Source of the DNA: an uncultured Maribacter sp.
GTDB taxonomy: Bacteria; Bacteroidota; Bacteroidia; Flavobacteriales; Flavobacteriaceae
Assembly: GCF_947496775.1 (NCBI RefSeq)
Contig: NZ_CANMDU010000002.1
Span: 62,001 to 126,000, forward strand
DNA: 64,000 nt
Reading direction: 5' to 3'
The notes below the pieces were generated by a model. That model was not told where the DNA came from and searched no databases. It worked only from the letters and a program-made list of their open reading frames with translations. This document shows positions 43,387 to 51,412 of this stretch, in pieces; positions within the stretch are counted from its first letter, which is position 1; every line of letters starts with the position of its first letter. Made by a program: the position numbers and the translations under genes.

Positions 43387-43878
43387 TTAGTTTAAAATAT
43401 CCTTTTTATGAATATTATACATTTCTAATAAACCAATAAATCCTTTTTTTATTTTATTCACTTCAGTCTGTGGTGAATTCTTTTCCAGAAAAATTGTTAT
43501 ACTAGATGCGGCTTCTCCACTAAAATGTTCTCCAGTTTTTATGTTAATTTTTTTCGTTTCAATAGAATTGTTCGGGAAAAATATTTGAAAGTATTTACTT
43601 TTATCTGTTTGTTTGATTGTTATTCTTGAATACTCTTTCGCGGTCAAATAACATGCTGTTGAACAAAGTTCGCCTGCTGTACAGAATTGTATCAATTTAA
43701 TTGTTTTCTTATTATTAAAGTCTACCTCTTCCAGTAAGTAGTTGTAATTTTTTTTGATATCATATAGCTTATGTATGTCTATTTTTTTACTTAAAGATAG
43801 GAGCGCCTCTGCTTTAGTTTGACTTGAACATTTTGCGTAAACAGATAATAAAAAGAATGCAATAAAGAAATTTTTCAT
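43387..43878 (-). CDS. Exported protein of unknown function
   Basis: A 163-residue protein, started at the ATG at 43878 (MKNFFIAFFLLSVYAKCSSQ), which gives a proper signal peptide. The mature part contains IQFCTAGELCSTACYLTAKEYSRI with three closely spaced cysteines, and a strand-rich YFQIFFPNNSIETKKINIKTG. No family is recognised. It sits alone between the gene-poor patch and a carboxypeptidase-regulatory-domain protein, and could be a recent arrival. Confidence 0.6.
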   Translation of the reverse strand: MKNFFIAFFLLSVYAKCSSQTKAEALLSLSKKIDIHKLYDIKKNYNYLLEEVDFNNKKTIKLIQFCTAGELCSTACYLTAKEYSRITIKQTDKSKYFQIFFPNNSIETKKINIKTGEHFSGEAASSITIFLEKNSPQTEVNKIKKGFIGLLEMYNIHKKDILN

Positions 43879-43997
43879 AGTACAGGATAATGTTTTTTGC
43901 GTATTGTTTAGAATAGTAGAAGACAAATCATTAGAGCAAGCTATACGGCATTTAAGAAACCTATTAGTGGGTTTTAAACTTACAAAAGACTTGTAGA

Positions 43998-44780
43998 TTA
44001 TTTTCTTTTTTTACCTCTATTAAGGACTTTAAAATCCTCATAGCATCCGCTTATGGCATCTAAAATTTGCAAATCATTAGCAGTAGTTATAAAAGATTTA
44101 GAATAATTGCAGTTGTTTAATATGTCTTGTATATCTACTTTTTCAATTTGTAATAACTCCATTAACGTTTCTCTATCAAATTTAGATGCGAGGAGGTTTC
44201 TAATCTCGTCGTCTTCTTTCATTTGTCTAAGTTTCTTCATTTGGTTTGGTTTTTTTCCAAATAAATTACGAAGTAAGTCAGCCGGGTTTAAGATCGCCCC
44301 AAGTACTTTTGTAACGGCACTAGGATTTTTATTTCCGGCTTCATATCCAACAGATAAACCAGAGATGCTATATTGGTATGCATTGTTAATGGGTAAGTTT
44401 TTTATGTCTATTTCTAAATATCCTGTAAGTTGGTATGGTGTTACAATTACTTCTTCTAAAGCGTATGCTAGTTCTGTAAGAGAAACTTTGGTATTCTTGA
44501 ACTTAAACATATCATTTGTTACTCTAATTTTTTGAGATTTAAAACCTAAGAAAGAAAAATACAAGGTGTCATTTACTGTAGCGGCAATAGTAAACTCTCC
44601 TTTATTGTTTGTGATGGTTCCTTTTACTTTATTTAGGTTTACAATATGCACACTTTCCATAGCGGCATCTGTTTGGGCATTAATAACAATGGCTTTAATT
44701 TCAGTTTCGGTATTTGTTTCTTCTTGGCTATAAGCGATGCAAGAAATAAAACAAAAAATAATAAGCAACTTTTTTCCCAT
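43998..44780 (-). CDS. Carboxypeptidase-regulatory-like (CarboxypepD_reg) domain protein
   Basis: A 260-residue exported protein; start at 44780 gives the signal MGKKLLIIFCFISCIAYSQ. The CarboxypepD_reg-like domain (about 25-110) includes IKAIVINAQTDAAMESVHIVNLNKVKGTITNNKGEFTI and LYFSFLGFKSQKIRV, the same beta-sandwich found at the N-terminus of SusC-type receptors, here without a receptor barrel. The rest is helical and basic (KKPNQMKKLRQMKEDDEIRNLLASKF). The function is unknown; it is probably periplasmic or outer-membrane associated. Confidence 0.72.
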   Translation of the reverse strand: MGKKLLIIFCFISCIAYSQEETNTETEIKAIVINAQTDAAMESVHIVNLNKVKGTITNNKGEFTIAATVNDTLYFSFLGFKSQKIRVTNDMFKFKNTKVSLTELAYALEEVIVTPYQLTGYLEIDIKNLPINNAYQYSISGLSVGYEAGNKNPSAVTKVLGAILNPADLLRNLFGKKPNQMKKLRQMKEDDEIRNLLASKFDRETLMELLQIEKVDIQDILNNCNYSKSFITTANDLQILDAISGCYEDFKVLNRGKKRK

Positions 44781-44810
44781 AGTTCTAAAATACGGCAATA
44801 TACACGCAAA

Positions 44811-44841
44811 CAAAAAAAAAATACGCCGAAGCGTATTTTTT
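44811..44841 (-). terminator. Rho-independent terminator of the DEAD helicase gene
   Basis: AAAATACGC pairs with GCGTATTTT around CGAA; on the minus strand the hairpin is followed by a run of nine or more T (complement of 44811-44820). It is 14 nt past the helicase stop. Confidence 0.8.
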
Positions 44842-44854
44842 AATATAGGTTTAA

Positions 44855-46666
44855 CTAAAAGAAGTCGGTATTTCTCTTTTTGCTTCTTCTTTTTCCAGAG
44901 AATGTTCCTCCTCCGCCTTGCGAAGAACCACCATCTCTTCTTTTGTTTCTTCCTCCGCTACGGTCTCTATCTCTTCCACGATCACGACCGCCGCCACCGC
45001 CGAATCTTCTTCCTCCGCCGCCTCTTCTTCCGCCACCAGGATTTTTAGAAACTTCCACATTTACAAAACGGCCATCTACCTTAAATTCTGTAAAAGTAGA
45101 AAGTACTTGTTCTGTTACAGATGCATCTGTATTAAAGAATGAAAAGCTCTCTTTAACATCTACTTTAAAAACATCTTCTTTTCCTAAATTAGCTGTTTCT
45201 CTAATAAAATCTTTTAAAGACATCCAATCGTAATCGTCTTTTTCTCCTACGTTGATAAAGTAACGTACAGAACCACTTGTTGGTACTTCTCCACCGCGTT
45301 GTCCTCTTTCGCGACGTTCACCTCTTTCTCCTCGGTCGCTAGAACTTGAGTTTAAGTCTTTAGCTTTGTTGTAGTAGTTATAGAATCTGGTAAATTCTGC
45401 AGAGACAATCTTTTTAATAAGTTCTTCTCTTTCTATACCAGCGAAAACATCATTTATAGCAGGAAGATAGCTTTCTATTTCTTCATTAATTTCTGCATCT
45501 TTTATTTTATTAGCTAAGTGGTACAGTTGAATTTCACAAATTTCCATTCCAGTAGGAATAGTTTTAAGGATAAATTTTTGATTTATCTTATTTTCAATTG
45601 CTCTAATTTTCCTAGTTTCACTTCTGGTAACAAGAACCATGGAGATACCAGATTTGCCTGCTCTACCTGTACGACCACTACGGTGGGTATAGGTTTCTAT
45701 TTCATCCGGTAATTGGTAATTAATTACGTGGGTAACATCGTCTACATCAATACCACGAGCGGCTACATCTGTAGCAACAAGCATTTGTATTTGCTTTTTA
45801 CGGAAAGAGTTCATTACCAAATCTCTCTGGTTTTGACTTAAATCTCCGTGTAAAGCTCCGGCGTTATAACCATCTTCAATAAGCATTTCTGCAACGCGTT
45901 GCGTATCTCTTTTAGTTCTGCAAAAAACAACAGAAAATATACCCGGATTTGTATCTGCTAATCTTTTTAAAGCAGGGTAGCGGTCTCTTCCGCTAACTTG
46001 GTAATACTCATGTTGCACTGTAGATGCTCCAGAATTTTTTGCACCAACCGTAATTTCTTTAGGAGAATGCATAAATTTTTTGGCAATAATAGATACTTCT
46101 CTAGGCATAGTTGCAGAAAACAACCATGTAGATTTTTCGTCAGGAGTATTAGATAAGATGTCTTTAATATCTTCAAAGAATCCCATATTAAGCATTTCAT
46201 CTGCTTCATCTAAAACACAATAATCTATTTTGGTAATGTTTACCAAACCACGATTAATCATATCTTTCATACGACCAGGAGTAGCTACAACAATTTGAGC
46301 GCCTCTTTTTATTTGTCTGGCTTGGTCTGTAATGCTAGCTCCTCCATATATGGCTACTACATTTACATTTTTTTCGTATTTAGAATATAGTTTTAATTCG
46401 TTAGTTATTTGCAAGCACAATTCTCTCGTCGGAGATAAAATTAATCCTTGCGTAGTTCTACTGTTGCTATCTATTTTTTGAATAAGTGGAAAACCAAAAG
46501 CAGCTGTTTTTCCTGTTCCAGTTTGCGCTAAGGCAACTAAATCGGTTTCATCTTCTAATAGAATTGGAATTGCTTTTTCTTGAACTTCAGAAGGTTTCTC
46601 AAAACCTAAATCTGAAACAGCGTCTAATAAGGACTGATCTAGTCCTAAATCTGTAAATTTTGTCAT
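44855..46666 (-). CDS. DEAD-box RNA helicase with DbpA-type RNA-binding domain and RGG tail
   Basis: A 603-residue ATP-dependent RNA helicase. The Q motif (FTDLGLDQSLLDAVSDLGFEKPSEVQ), Walker A AQTGTGKTAAF, DEAD (VLDEADEML), SAT and HRSGRTGRAG motifs cover about 1-370. A DbpA/CsdA-type RRM lies at about 470-550 (VRYFINVGEKDDYDWMSLKDFI). The tail (about 552-603) is glycine- and arginine-rich (GGGRRGGGGRRFGGGGGRDR), suited to RNA binding. Likely roles are ribosome assembly and mRNA unwinding, often at low temperature. CsdA/DeaD is the closest named relative. Confidence 0.93.
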   Translation of the reverse strand: MTKFTDLGLDQSLLDAVSDLGFEKPSEVQEKAIPILLEDETDLVALAQTGTGKTAAFGFPLIQKIDSNSRTTQGLILSPTRELCLQITNELKLYSKYEKNVNVVAIYGGASITDQARQIKRGAQIVVATPGRMKDMINRGLVNITKIDYCVLDEADEMLNMGFFEDIKDILSNTPDEKSTWLFSATMPREVSIIAKKFMHSPKEITVGAKNSGASTVQHEYYQVSGRDRYPALKRLADTNPGIFSVVFCRTKRDTQRVAEMLIEDGYNAGALHGDLSQNQRDLVMNSFRKKQIQMLVATDVAARGIDVDDVTHVINYQLPDEIETYTHRSGRTGRAGKSGISMVLVTRSETRKIRAIENKINQKFILKTIPTGMEICEIQLYHLANKIKDAEINEEIESYLPAINDVFAGIEREELIKKIVSAEFTRFYNYYNKAKDLNSSSSDRGERGERRERGQRGGEVPTSGSVRYFINVGEKDDYDWMSLKDFIRETANLGKEDVFKVDVKESFSFFNTDASVTEQVLSTFTEFKVDGRFVNVEVSKNPGGGRRGGGGRRFGGGGGRDRGRDRDRSGGRNKRRDGGSSQGGGGTFSGKRRSKKRNTDFF

Positions 46667-46776
46667 AATGAATATATGTTAATCGCAAATATGAATGTTG
46701 CATAGAGCGATTTACCATTGTAACCCATTTAGACTCAGCGCAACACATGCTATACCAGCGGCGTTTAATAAAGGTG

Positions 46777-46784
46777 CAAATGTA
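46777..46784 (-). promoter_or_regulatory. Possible -7 element for the DEAD helicase gene
   Basis: On the minus strand TACATTTG fits TAnnTTTG and would give a 5' untranslated region of about 100 nt, as is common for cold-induced helicases. No good -33 element is visible. Confidence 0.3.
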
Positions 46785-46878
46785 CTGTAATTAATTAGAT
46801 TGAGAAAATACTACTTTTAAATTAAGTTAGAGAGCTATGAAAGAGCTATAAACACTGGGTTTTGCTGCTTTTTTTGTA

Positions 46879-47460
46879 TTAATAAAGAGCCTTGTTTAAG
46901 TGTTCTATTAATTGTGCTATAGCTTTTCCTCTGTGACTTATTTGGTTTTTAGTTGTTAAAGGAAGTTCAGCAAAAGTTTTGTTATAACCTTCGGGTTTAA
47001 AAATAGGGTCGTAACCAAAACCTTCTAAACCATCTTTGGTTTTTGTTATTTCTCCTTTTGCTATTCCCTGAAAAAGAGTTTGGGTATTGTTTATGTTTAG
47101 AGCAATTACAGTTTTAAAATATGCAGAGCGATTTGTTTTTTCTTTTAGTTTTTTTAGAAGTAAATTCATATTGTCTTCAGAAGACTTTTGTTCTCCTGCG
47201 TATCTTGCAGAATATACACCGGGCTCTCCGTTTAAACTATGTACTAATAAACCTGTATCGTCAGCAAAGCAAGGTAGATTGTATTTTTTTGTAATATAAT
47301 CTGCTTTTAGTTGGGCATTGCCTTCTAAAGTGTTTGCTGTTTCTGGTATGTCTTCTATGCAACCTATATCTTTTAAGGAGAGTAGGGTTATATCTTCTGG
47401 AACTAAAAGTTGTACTTCTTTTAGTTTATTTAAATTATTAGTAGCAAATACAAGTTTCAT
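46879..47460 (-). CDS. rdgB: Non-canonical purine NTP pyrophosphatase (RdgB/HAM1)
   Basis: A 193-residue house-cleaning enzyme that hydrolyses dITP, ITP and XTP to monophosphates. It shows LVFATNNLNKLKEVQ (substrate phosphate loop), CFADDTGLLVHSLNGEPGVYSARYAG (metal-binding DD and the SARYAG signature) and GFGYDPIFKPEGYNKTFAEL. SHRGKAIAQL closes the active site. The length is normal. It is upstream of the DEAD helicase on the same strand, 212 nt away, so it probably has its own promoter. Confidence 0.95.
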   Translation of the reverse strand: MKLVFATNNLNKLKEVQLLVPEDITLLSLKDIGCIEDIPETANTLEGNAQLKADYITKKYNLPCFADDTGLLVHSLNGEPGVYSARYAGEQKSSEDNMNLLLKKLKEKTNRSAYFKTVIALNINNTQTLFQGIAKGEITKTKDGLEGFGYDPIFKPEGYNKTFAELPLTTKNQISHRGKAIAQLIEHLNKALY

Positions 47461-47533
47461 AAGGATAAAATATGGAGAGCAAAATTTGGGTTAGATGTTC
47501 TTGTTCTAGAATCAAAAATAGTAATTTTATGAA

Positions 47534-47986
47534 ATGAAATTAAAAATTCCTCCAGTAGTTGTCCTTTTTGTTTTTGGATTACTAATGTATCTTCTTGCTA
47601 AATTCTTGCCTTTTGGATATTTTCATTTTTTTGGAAGAATGTATATGGTGTATTTTTTATTTACGATTGCTTTTTTGATTGGACTTTTTGCCATAATTCA
47701 ATTTTTTGTGAATAAAACTACTATAGATCCAAGGAATCCAGATAAAGTGTCTAGTTTAGTTGTTTCTGGTTTGTATAGGTATTCTCGTAATCCTATGTAT
47801 TTAGCTTTGTTGTTAATTCTTTTTGGATGGTGTATTATTTTAGGAAATGCGTTTAACTATATTCTTGCAGTAATTTTTGTGCGTTATATGAACCGTTTTC
47901 AGATTTTTCCGGAAGAGAGAGCTCTTCGTAAAAAATTTGGAAAGGAATATGCATTGTACTGCTCTAGAGTAAGAAGATGGTTTTAG
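47534..47986 (+). CDS. Isoprenylcysteine carboxyl methyltransferase-family membrane protein
   Basis: A 150-residue inner-membrane protein with four hydrophobic segments (for example IPPVVVLFVFGLLMYLLAKF and YFLFTIAFLIGLFAIIQFFV). The PEMT/ICMT signature is VSGLYRYSRNPMYLALLLILFGWCI, which binds AdoMet, followed by EERALRKKFGKEYALYCSRVRRW. The methyl acceptor in bacteria is unknown. It is a single gene between rdgB (divergent) and the SatD/DUF3307 pair. Confidence 0.87.
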   Translation: MKLKIPPVVVLFVFGLLMYLLAKFLPFGYFHFFGRMYMVYFLFTIAFLIGLFAIIQFFVNKTTIDPRNPDKVSSLVVSGLYRYSRNPMYLALLLILFGWCIILGNAFNYILAVIFVRYMNRFQIFPEERALRKKFGKEYALYCSRVRRWF

Positions 47987-48056
47987 AAAGCTTATATTTT
48001 TGCTTTATTAGCAATTTTGCTTATATTTTTATATATTAGCATTTTAACTTATAATT

Positions 48057-48680
48057 ATGATAGCAATTATAACAGGAGACATAATAAATTCAGGGGATTA
48101 TAACTCTGAAGAATGGATACCTATACTAAAGAGTCACTTGAGTACAATAGGTAATACACCTGTAGATTGGGAGGTTTACCGCGGAGATGAATTTCAGGTT
48201 AAACTTCCTGTGGAAAATGCATTAAAAGAAGCTATTCATCTAAAAGCATTACTTAAATGTGTTAAGAATTTAGATGTACGCATGGGGATAGGTTTTGGTG
48301 ATGAAACTTATGTAGGTAATGGGGTTACAGAGTCTAATGGATTAGCTTATCAACGCTCCGGAAGAACATTAAATCTGTTAAAGCAGGCAAAAACTAATAT
48401 AGCGGTTGCTACAGGGAATACAGGAATTGACGAGACATTAAATTTAATGCTAAAACTAGCATTAGATTTTATGGATGATTGGAGTGTTGTTTCTGCTGAA
48501 ATCGTTAGTATAGTTCTAAATAATAAAACAACATCACAGAAAGAAATAGCAAAACAATTAGATATACGGCAATCCGCTGTTAGTCAAAGATTAAAAAGGG
48601 CTAGGTTAGATTTGGTTTTGAATCTGCTTAACTATTACACAAAAATTAGTAAAGAAATAAAGTATGATACTTTGGATTAA
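48057..48680 (+). CDS. SatD-family protein with C-terminal helix-turn-helix
   Basis: A 207-residue protein. The N-terminal part (IITGDIINSGDYNSEEWIPIL, VYRGDEFQVKL, RMGIGFGDETYVG, NGLAYQRSGRTLNLL) has the pattern of SatD proteins and of nucleotidyl-cyclase-like folds (GD and GDEF-like stretches). A winged-helix-like region at about 158-190 (TSQKEIAKQLDIRQSAVSQRLKRARLD) would bind DNA. SatD is known from Streptococcus mutans acid-stress operons with unclear function. Its last 17 nt overlap the DUF3307 gene, so the pair is coupled. Confidence 0.78.
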   Translation: MIAIITGDIINSGDYNSEEWIPILKSHLSTIGNTPVDWEVYRGDEFQVKLPVENALKEAIHLKALLKCVKNLDVRMGIGFGDETYVGNGVTESNGLAYQRSGRTLNLLKQAKTNIAVATGNTGIDETLNLMLKLALDFMDDWSVVSAEIVSIVLNNKTTSQKEIAKQLDIRQSAVSQRLKRARLDLVLNLLNYYTKISKEIKYDTLD

Positions 48681-49365
48681 ATTATTCTTAGCGCATTTAA
48701 TAGGAGATTTTATTATACAGCCATCTAAGTGGGTAATACATAAGGAGGCTAATAAAATAGCTTCTAAATTTTTGTACACTCATACATTGGTACATTTTGT
48801 AGTTACAATGCTCCTTTTATGGGATATTAGTAAATGGTACATAGCATTAATTATAGCTTTTTCTCACTTAATAATAGATGCAACTAAGTTATATATAGCA
48901 CCAAGATTTAAGAATAATAGTATTCCCTTTTTTGTGGACCAATTTTTTCATTTGTTAGTTCTTTACGTTTGTGTTTTTTATGATGATTTGTATGGACAAA
49001 CATGGAGCTTTTTTCAAAACTTAGATTGGGGGTTGATAACAGCTATAGTATTTGTTAGTTTTCCGGCGGCAATAATTATGTCTAAATTGTTGGAGAGTAT
49101 GTCTAACCAAATACCCGTAGATCATAAATCCCTTCCCAACGCGGGAAAGTACATTGGTATTATAGAACGGCTATTTGTATTGTTGTTTATTATTTTGGGT
49201 AGATGGGAAGTTATAGGTTTATTAATAACAGCTAAATCGGTCTTTCGTTTTAATGATTTAAAAGAAAGTAACAATAGAAAACTTACAGAGTACATTTTAA
49301 TAGGAACACTAATAAGTTTTGGACTTGCTATTTTAACAGGATTAGCTTATTTACACATAAAGTAA
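48664..49365 (+). CDS. DUF3307 integral membrane protein
   Basis: A 233-residue polytopic membrane protein. The family opening is LFLAHLIGDFIIQPSKWVIHKEANKIASKFLYTHTLVHF, and FSHLIIDATKLYIAPRF supplies a second conserved His/Asp block. About six membrane segments are present. DUF3307 has no known function but repeatedly appears beside SatD, as here, where the two genes overlap by 17 nt. The conserved His-Asp pairs in the membrane suggest an enzyme or metal site, which is only inference. The alpha/beta hydrolase gene follows after 6 nt. Confidence 0.82.
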   Translation: MILWIKLFLAHLIGDFIIQPSKWVIHKEANKIASKFLYTHTLVHFVVTMLLLWDISKWYIALIIAFSHLIIDATKLYIAPRFKNNSIPFFVDQFFHLLVLYVCVFYDDLYGQTWSFFQNLDWGLITAIVFVSFPAAIIMSKLLESMSNQIPVDHKSLPNAGKYIGIIERLFVLLFIILGRWEVIGLLITAKSVFRFNDLKESNNRKLTEYILIGTLISFGLAILTGLAYLHIK

Positions 49366-49371
49366 TAGGTA

Positions 49372-50151
49372 ATGAGGGGTAAAATAATAATTATTATAAT
49401 CTTTTTTATGACTTACGTTGGCTATTGTCAAACACAGTATCTAGAATCGTTTGATGGTACCCAAATTGCTTATACAGATGAAGGGAAAGGAAAAGTAGTT
49501 TTGTTAATTCACGGATTTATCAATTCTGGCGCTTCTTGGGAAAAAACACTTTTAAAACCAATGCTTTTAAAAGAAGGTTACCGCGTTATTGTACCAGATT
49601 TGAGAGGAACAGGTTCGTCCGATAAGCCTCAGAAAGATTCAGGGTATATAAATGATGCCGAAGTAAGAGATTTAGTATTACTGATAAATAAGCTAAATAT
49701 TAAAAAATATAAAGCTGTTGGTTATTCTAGGGGAAGTATAATACTGGCGGAATTGTTGACTCAAGATAAGCGAATTAAGAAAGCTGTTATTGGGGGAATG
49801 GGATTAGATTTTACGAACAAAGATTGGTCAAGACGTATATTGTTTGCTAATGCTTTTAGAGGGGATACAAACTCAGAAACAAAAGGTGCAGTAGATTATG
49901 CAAAATCTATTAATGCAGATTTACAATCTCTCCATTTGCAACAAAAGCACCAGCCATGCACTAGCTTAGAGGAACTTTCAAAAATAAAAGCTAAAGTTTT
50001 AATTATAGCGGGGGATTTAGATACAGATAATGGCAGTCCGTTAGACTTGCAAAAAGAAATACCTAAGAGTGCTATAAAAATTGTAAACGGAGGGCATAAC
50101 GACACTGTAAAAACATTAAATTTTGCAACAGAAATCCTTGATTTTTTATAG
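49372..50151 (+). CDS. Exported alpha/beta hydrolase
   Basis: A 259-residue hydrolase with an N-terminal signal (IIIIIIFFMTYVGYCQ), placing it in the periplasm, unlike the hydrolase at 2882. The fold elements are VLLIHGFINSGASWEK (oxyanion hole), VPDLRGTGSSDKP, the nucleophile elbow GYSRGS, the acid in IIAGDLDTDNGSP and the base in NGGHND. The triad Ser-Asp-His is complete. The substrate is unknown. It is third in the SatD-DUF3307-hydrolase row with only 6 nt between genes, so the three probably act or are expressed together. Confidence 0.85.
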   Translation: MRGKIIIIIIFFMTYVGYCQTQYLESFDGTQIAYTDEGKGKVVLLIHGFINSGASWEKTLLKPMLLKEGYRVIVPDLRGTGSSDKPQKDSGYINDAEVRDLVLLINKLNIKKYKAVGYSRGSIILAELLTQDKRIKKAVIGGMGLDFTNKDWSRRILFANAFRGDTNSETKGAVDYAKSINADLQSLHLQQKHQPCTSLEELSKIKAKVLIIAGDLDTDNGSPLDLQKEIPKSAIKIVNGGHNDTVKTLNFATEILDFL

Positions 50152-50428
50152 GATTATTAAAGATAGGCTAGTCATATTGATGCATAAGCTAAGGCCTAAA
50201 AGTATGCTTTACTAGGTAGTAAAATAACTTAATAGGCCTTCTCTAACTAACTTCGTAGTATATTCAGGATGCACATCTGAATATAATTTTATGTCTATTT
50301 ATTCGCTAGGGCGATAGTTCATTAGGTTTTATTTTCTTAACGATTGCGTCGAAATAATAAAGGATATTTCCATTTGTCTTGGCTAGATAATTTTTATTAA
50401 TGTGGAAAATCCTTATTGCAAAATACAA

Positions 50429-50445
50429 TGTGTTATATTGATACA
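50429..50445 (+). promoter_or_regulatory. Operator candidate 1 (17-bp palindrome)
   Basis: TGTGTTATATTGATACA. Its sequence matches the reverse complement of operator candidate 2 at 15 of 17 positions. The shared pattern is TGTnTCATnATGAnACA, a near-perfect palindrome. Site centres are 38 nt apart. Confidence 0.5.
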
Positions 50446-50466
50446 ACATTACGAAAATTATTTCAA

Positions 50467-50483
50467 TGTATCATTATGACACA
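50467..50483 (+). promoter_or_regulatory. Operator candidate 2 (17-bp palindrome)
   Basis: TGTATCATTATGACACA, an imperfect palindrome with only one off-pair per arm. It overlaps the region where the -33 element of the following gene would lie, so binding would block or position RNA polymerase. Likely ligand: the Nudix-type regulator itself (inference). Confidence 0.5.
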
Positions 50484-50506
50484 ATAAAATATTTATATTT
50501 GTTTTT

Positions 50507-51295
50507 ATGAAAGATGAGTTTTTTAAAAGTATGAATGCCGTAATATCTAAGTGTTTGCCTGGAAACTCAATAGATTGTGTAGTTTTTGGGTATGAGAATT
50601 ATCAGTTAAAAACATTGCTTTTAAAATGGAAACAAGAAGATTTGTGGTCATTGCCTGGCGGCTTTATTTATTTGGATGAAGATTTAGACGCTGCAGCTGT
50701 GCGTGTTTTAAAGGAAAGAACGGGGGTAACTTCTATGTTTTTAGATCAGTTCTATACATTCGGAGAAAAAGAAAGGTCCAAAATGAATTCTAAGATTATT
50801 TCTGCAAGATTTAGTAATTATACACAGCAAGATTTATTTGGCAAAAATAACTTTGTAGAATGGATAGATAAAAGATTTATAACTACAGGTTATTTGGCAC
50901 TTGCAAATATTGAGAAAACTCTTGTAAATCCAGATGTTTTTAGTGAAAAGTATGCGTGGGTTAATGTACATAATTTACCAGAACTGCTTTTGGATCATAA
51001 TAAAATAATAGAAAGAGCATTGCATCAATTGCGCATTCAGTTAAACTACATGCCAATTGGCATATCCTTATTACCAGAAAAATTTACCATGCAAGATGTT
51101 CAAAAGCTATATGAGGCTATTTTACAAAAGCCTTTAGAGCGTAGTAATTTTCAGCGTAAAATGTTGAAATTAGATATTTTTAAAAGAGAAGAAAAACAAC
51201 TAACAGGAGCTGCAAATAAAGCGCCATATTTGTATAGCTTTAACAAAGAAAAATATAACGAGTTGCTTACCCGCGGAATTGGTTTTAATTATTAA
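50507..51295 (+). CDS. Nudix-related transcriptional regulator (NrtR/AraR-like) with ruined Nudix box
   Basis: A 262-residue protein. The Nudix-like domain (about 20-160) carries LWSLPGGFIYLDEDLDAAAV followed by RVLKERTG. Compared with the catalytic box Gx5Ex7REUxEExGU, the first Glu of REU is Val67 and the second Glu of the EE pair is Arg71, so hydrolysis should be lost. A winged helix-turn-helix fills about 180-262 (LPEKFTMQDVQKLYEAILQK, then RSNFQRKMLKLDIFKREEKQ). This is the layout of the Nudix-type sugar regulators of Bacteroidota, such as AraR. The effector is unknown; two palindromes upstream suggest autoregulation. Confidence 0.82.
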   Translation: MKDEFFKSMNAVISKCLPGNSIDCVVFGYENYQLKTLLLKWKQEDLWSLPGGFIYLDEDLDAAAVRVLKERTGVTSMFLDQFYTFGEKERSKMNSKIISARFSNYTQQDLFGKNNFVEWIDKRFITTGYLALANIEKTLVNPDVFSEKYAWVNVHNLPELLLDHNKIIERALHQLRIQLNYMPIGISLLPEKFTMQDVQKLYEAILQKPLERSNFQRKMLKLDIFKREEKQLTGAANKAPYLYSFNKEKYNELLTRGIGFNY

Positions 51296-51412
51296 CCTTT
51301 AAGGAGCTTTTTTAAATAAATTACATCAAATTGTAATCATTTTGTTTTATTTACCTTTTCGATTAACATCGGACAGATTTTATTTTTATTTTTACAGCTT
51401 AATTTTTTTTAA

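Larger units (their letters stand above)
50152..50506 (+). promoter_or_regulatory. Control region of the Nudix-type regulator
   Basis: A 355-bp gap. The left 250 bases hold nothing I recognise apart from one weak palindrome half near 50169-50184. The right 80 bases hold two palindromes and a TATATTTG box (50494-50501) only 5 nt before the start codon, which would give an almost leaderless mRNA if used. Confidence 0.45.

Noticed and set aside
44880-45233. Proline-rich plus-strand open frame
   Set aside because: It is the antisense of the glycine/arginine-rich tail of the DEAD helicase; proline richness is a consequence of the complement.
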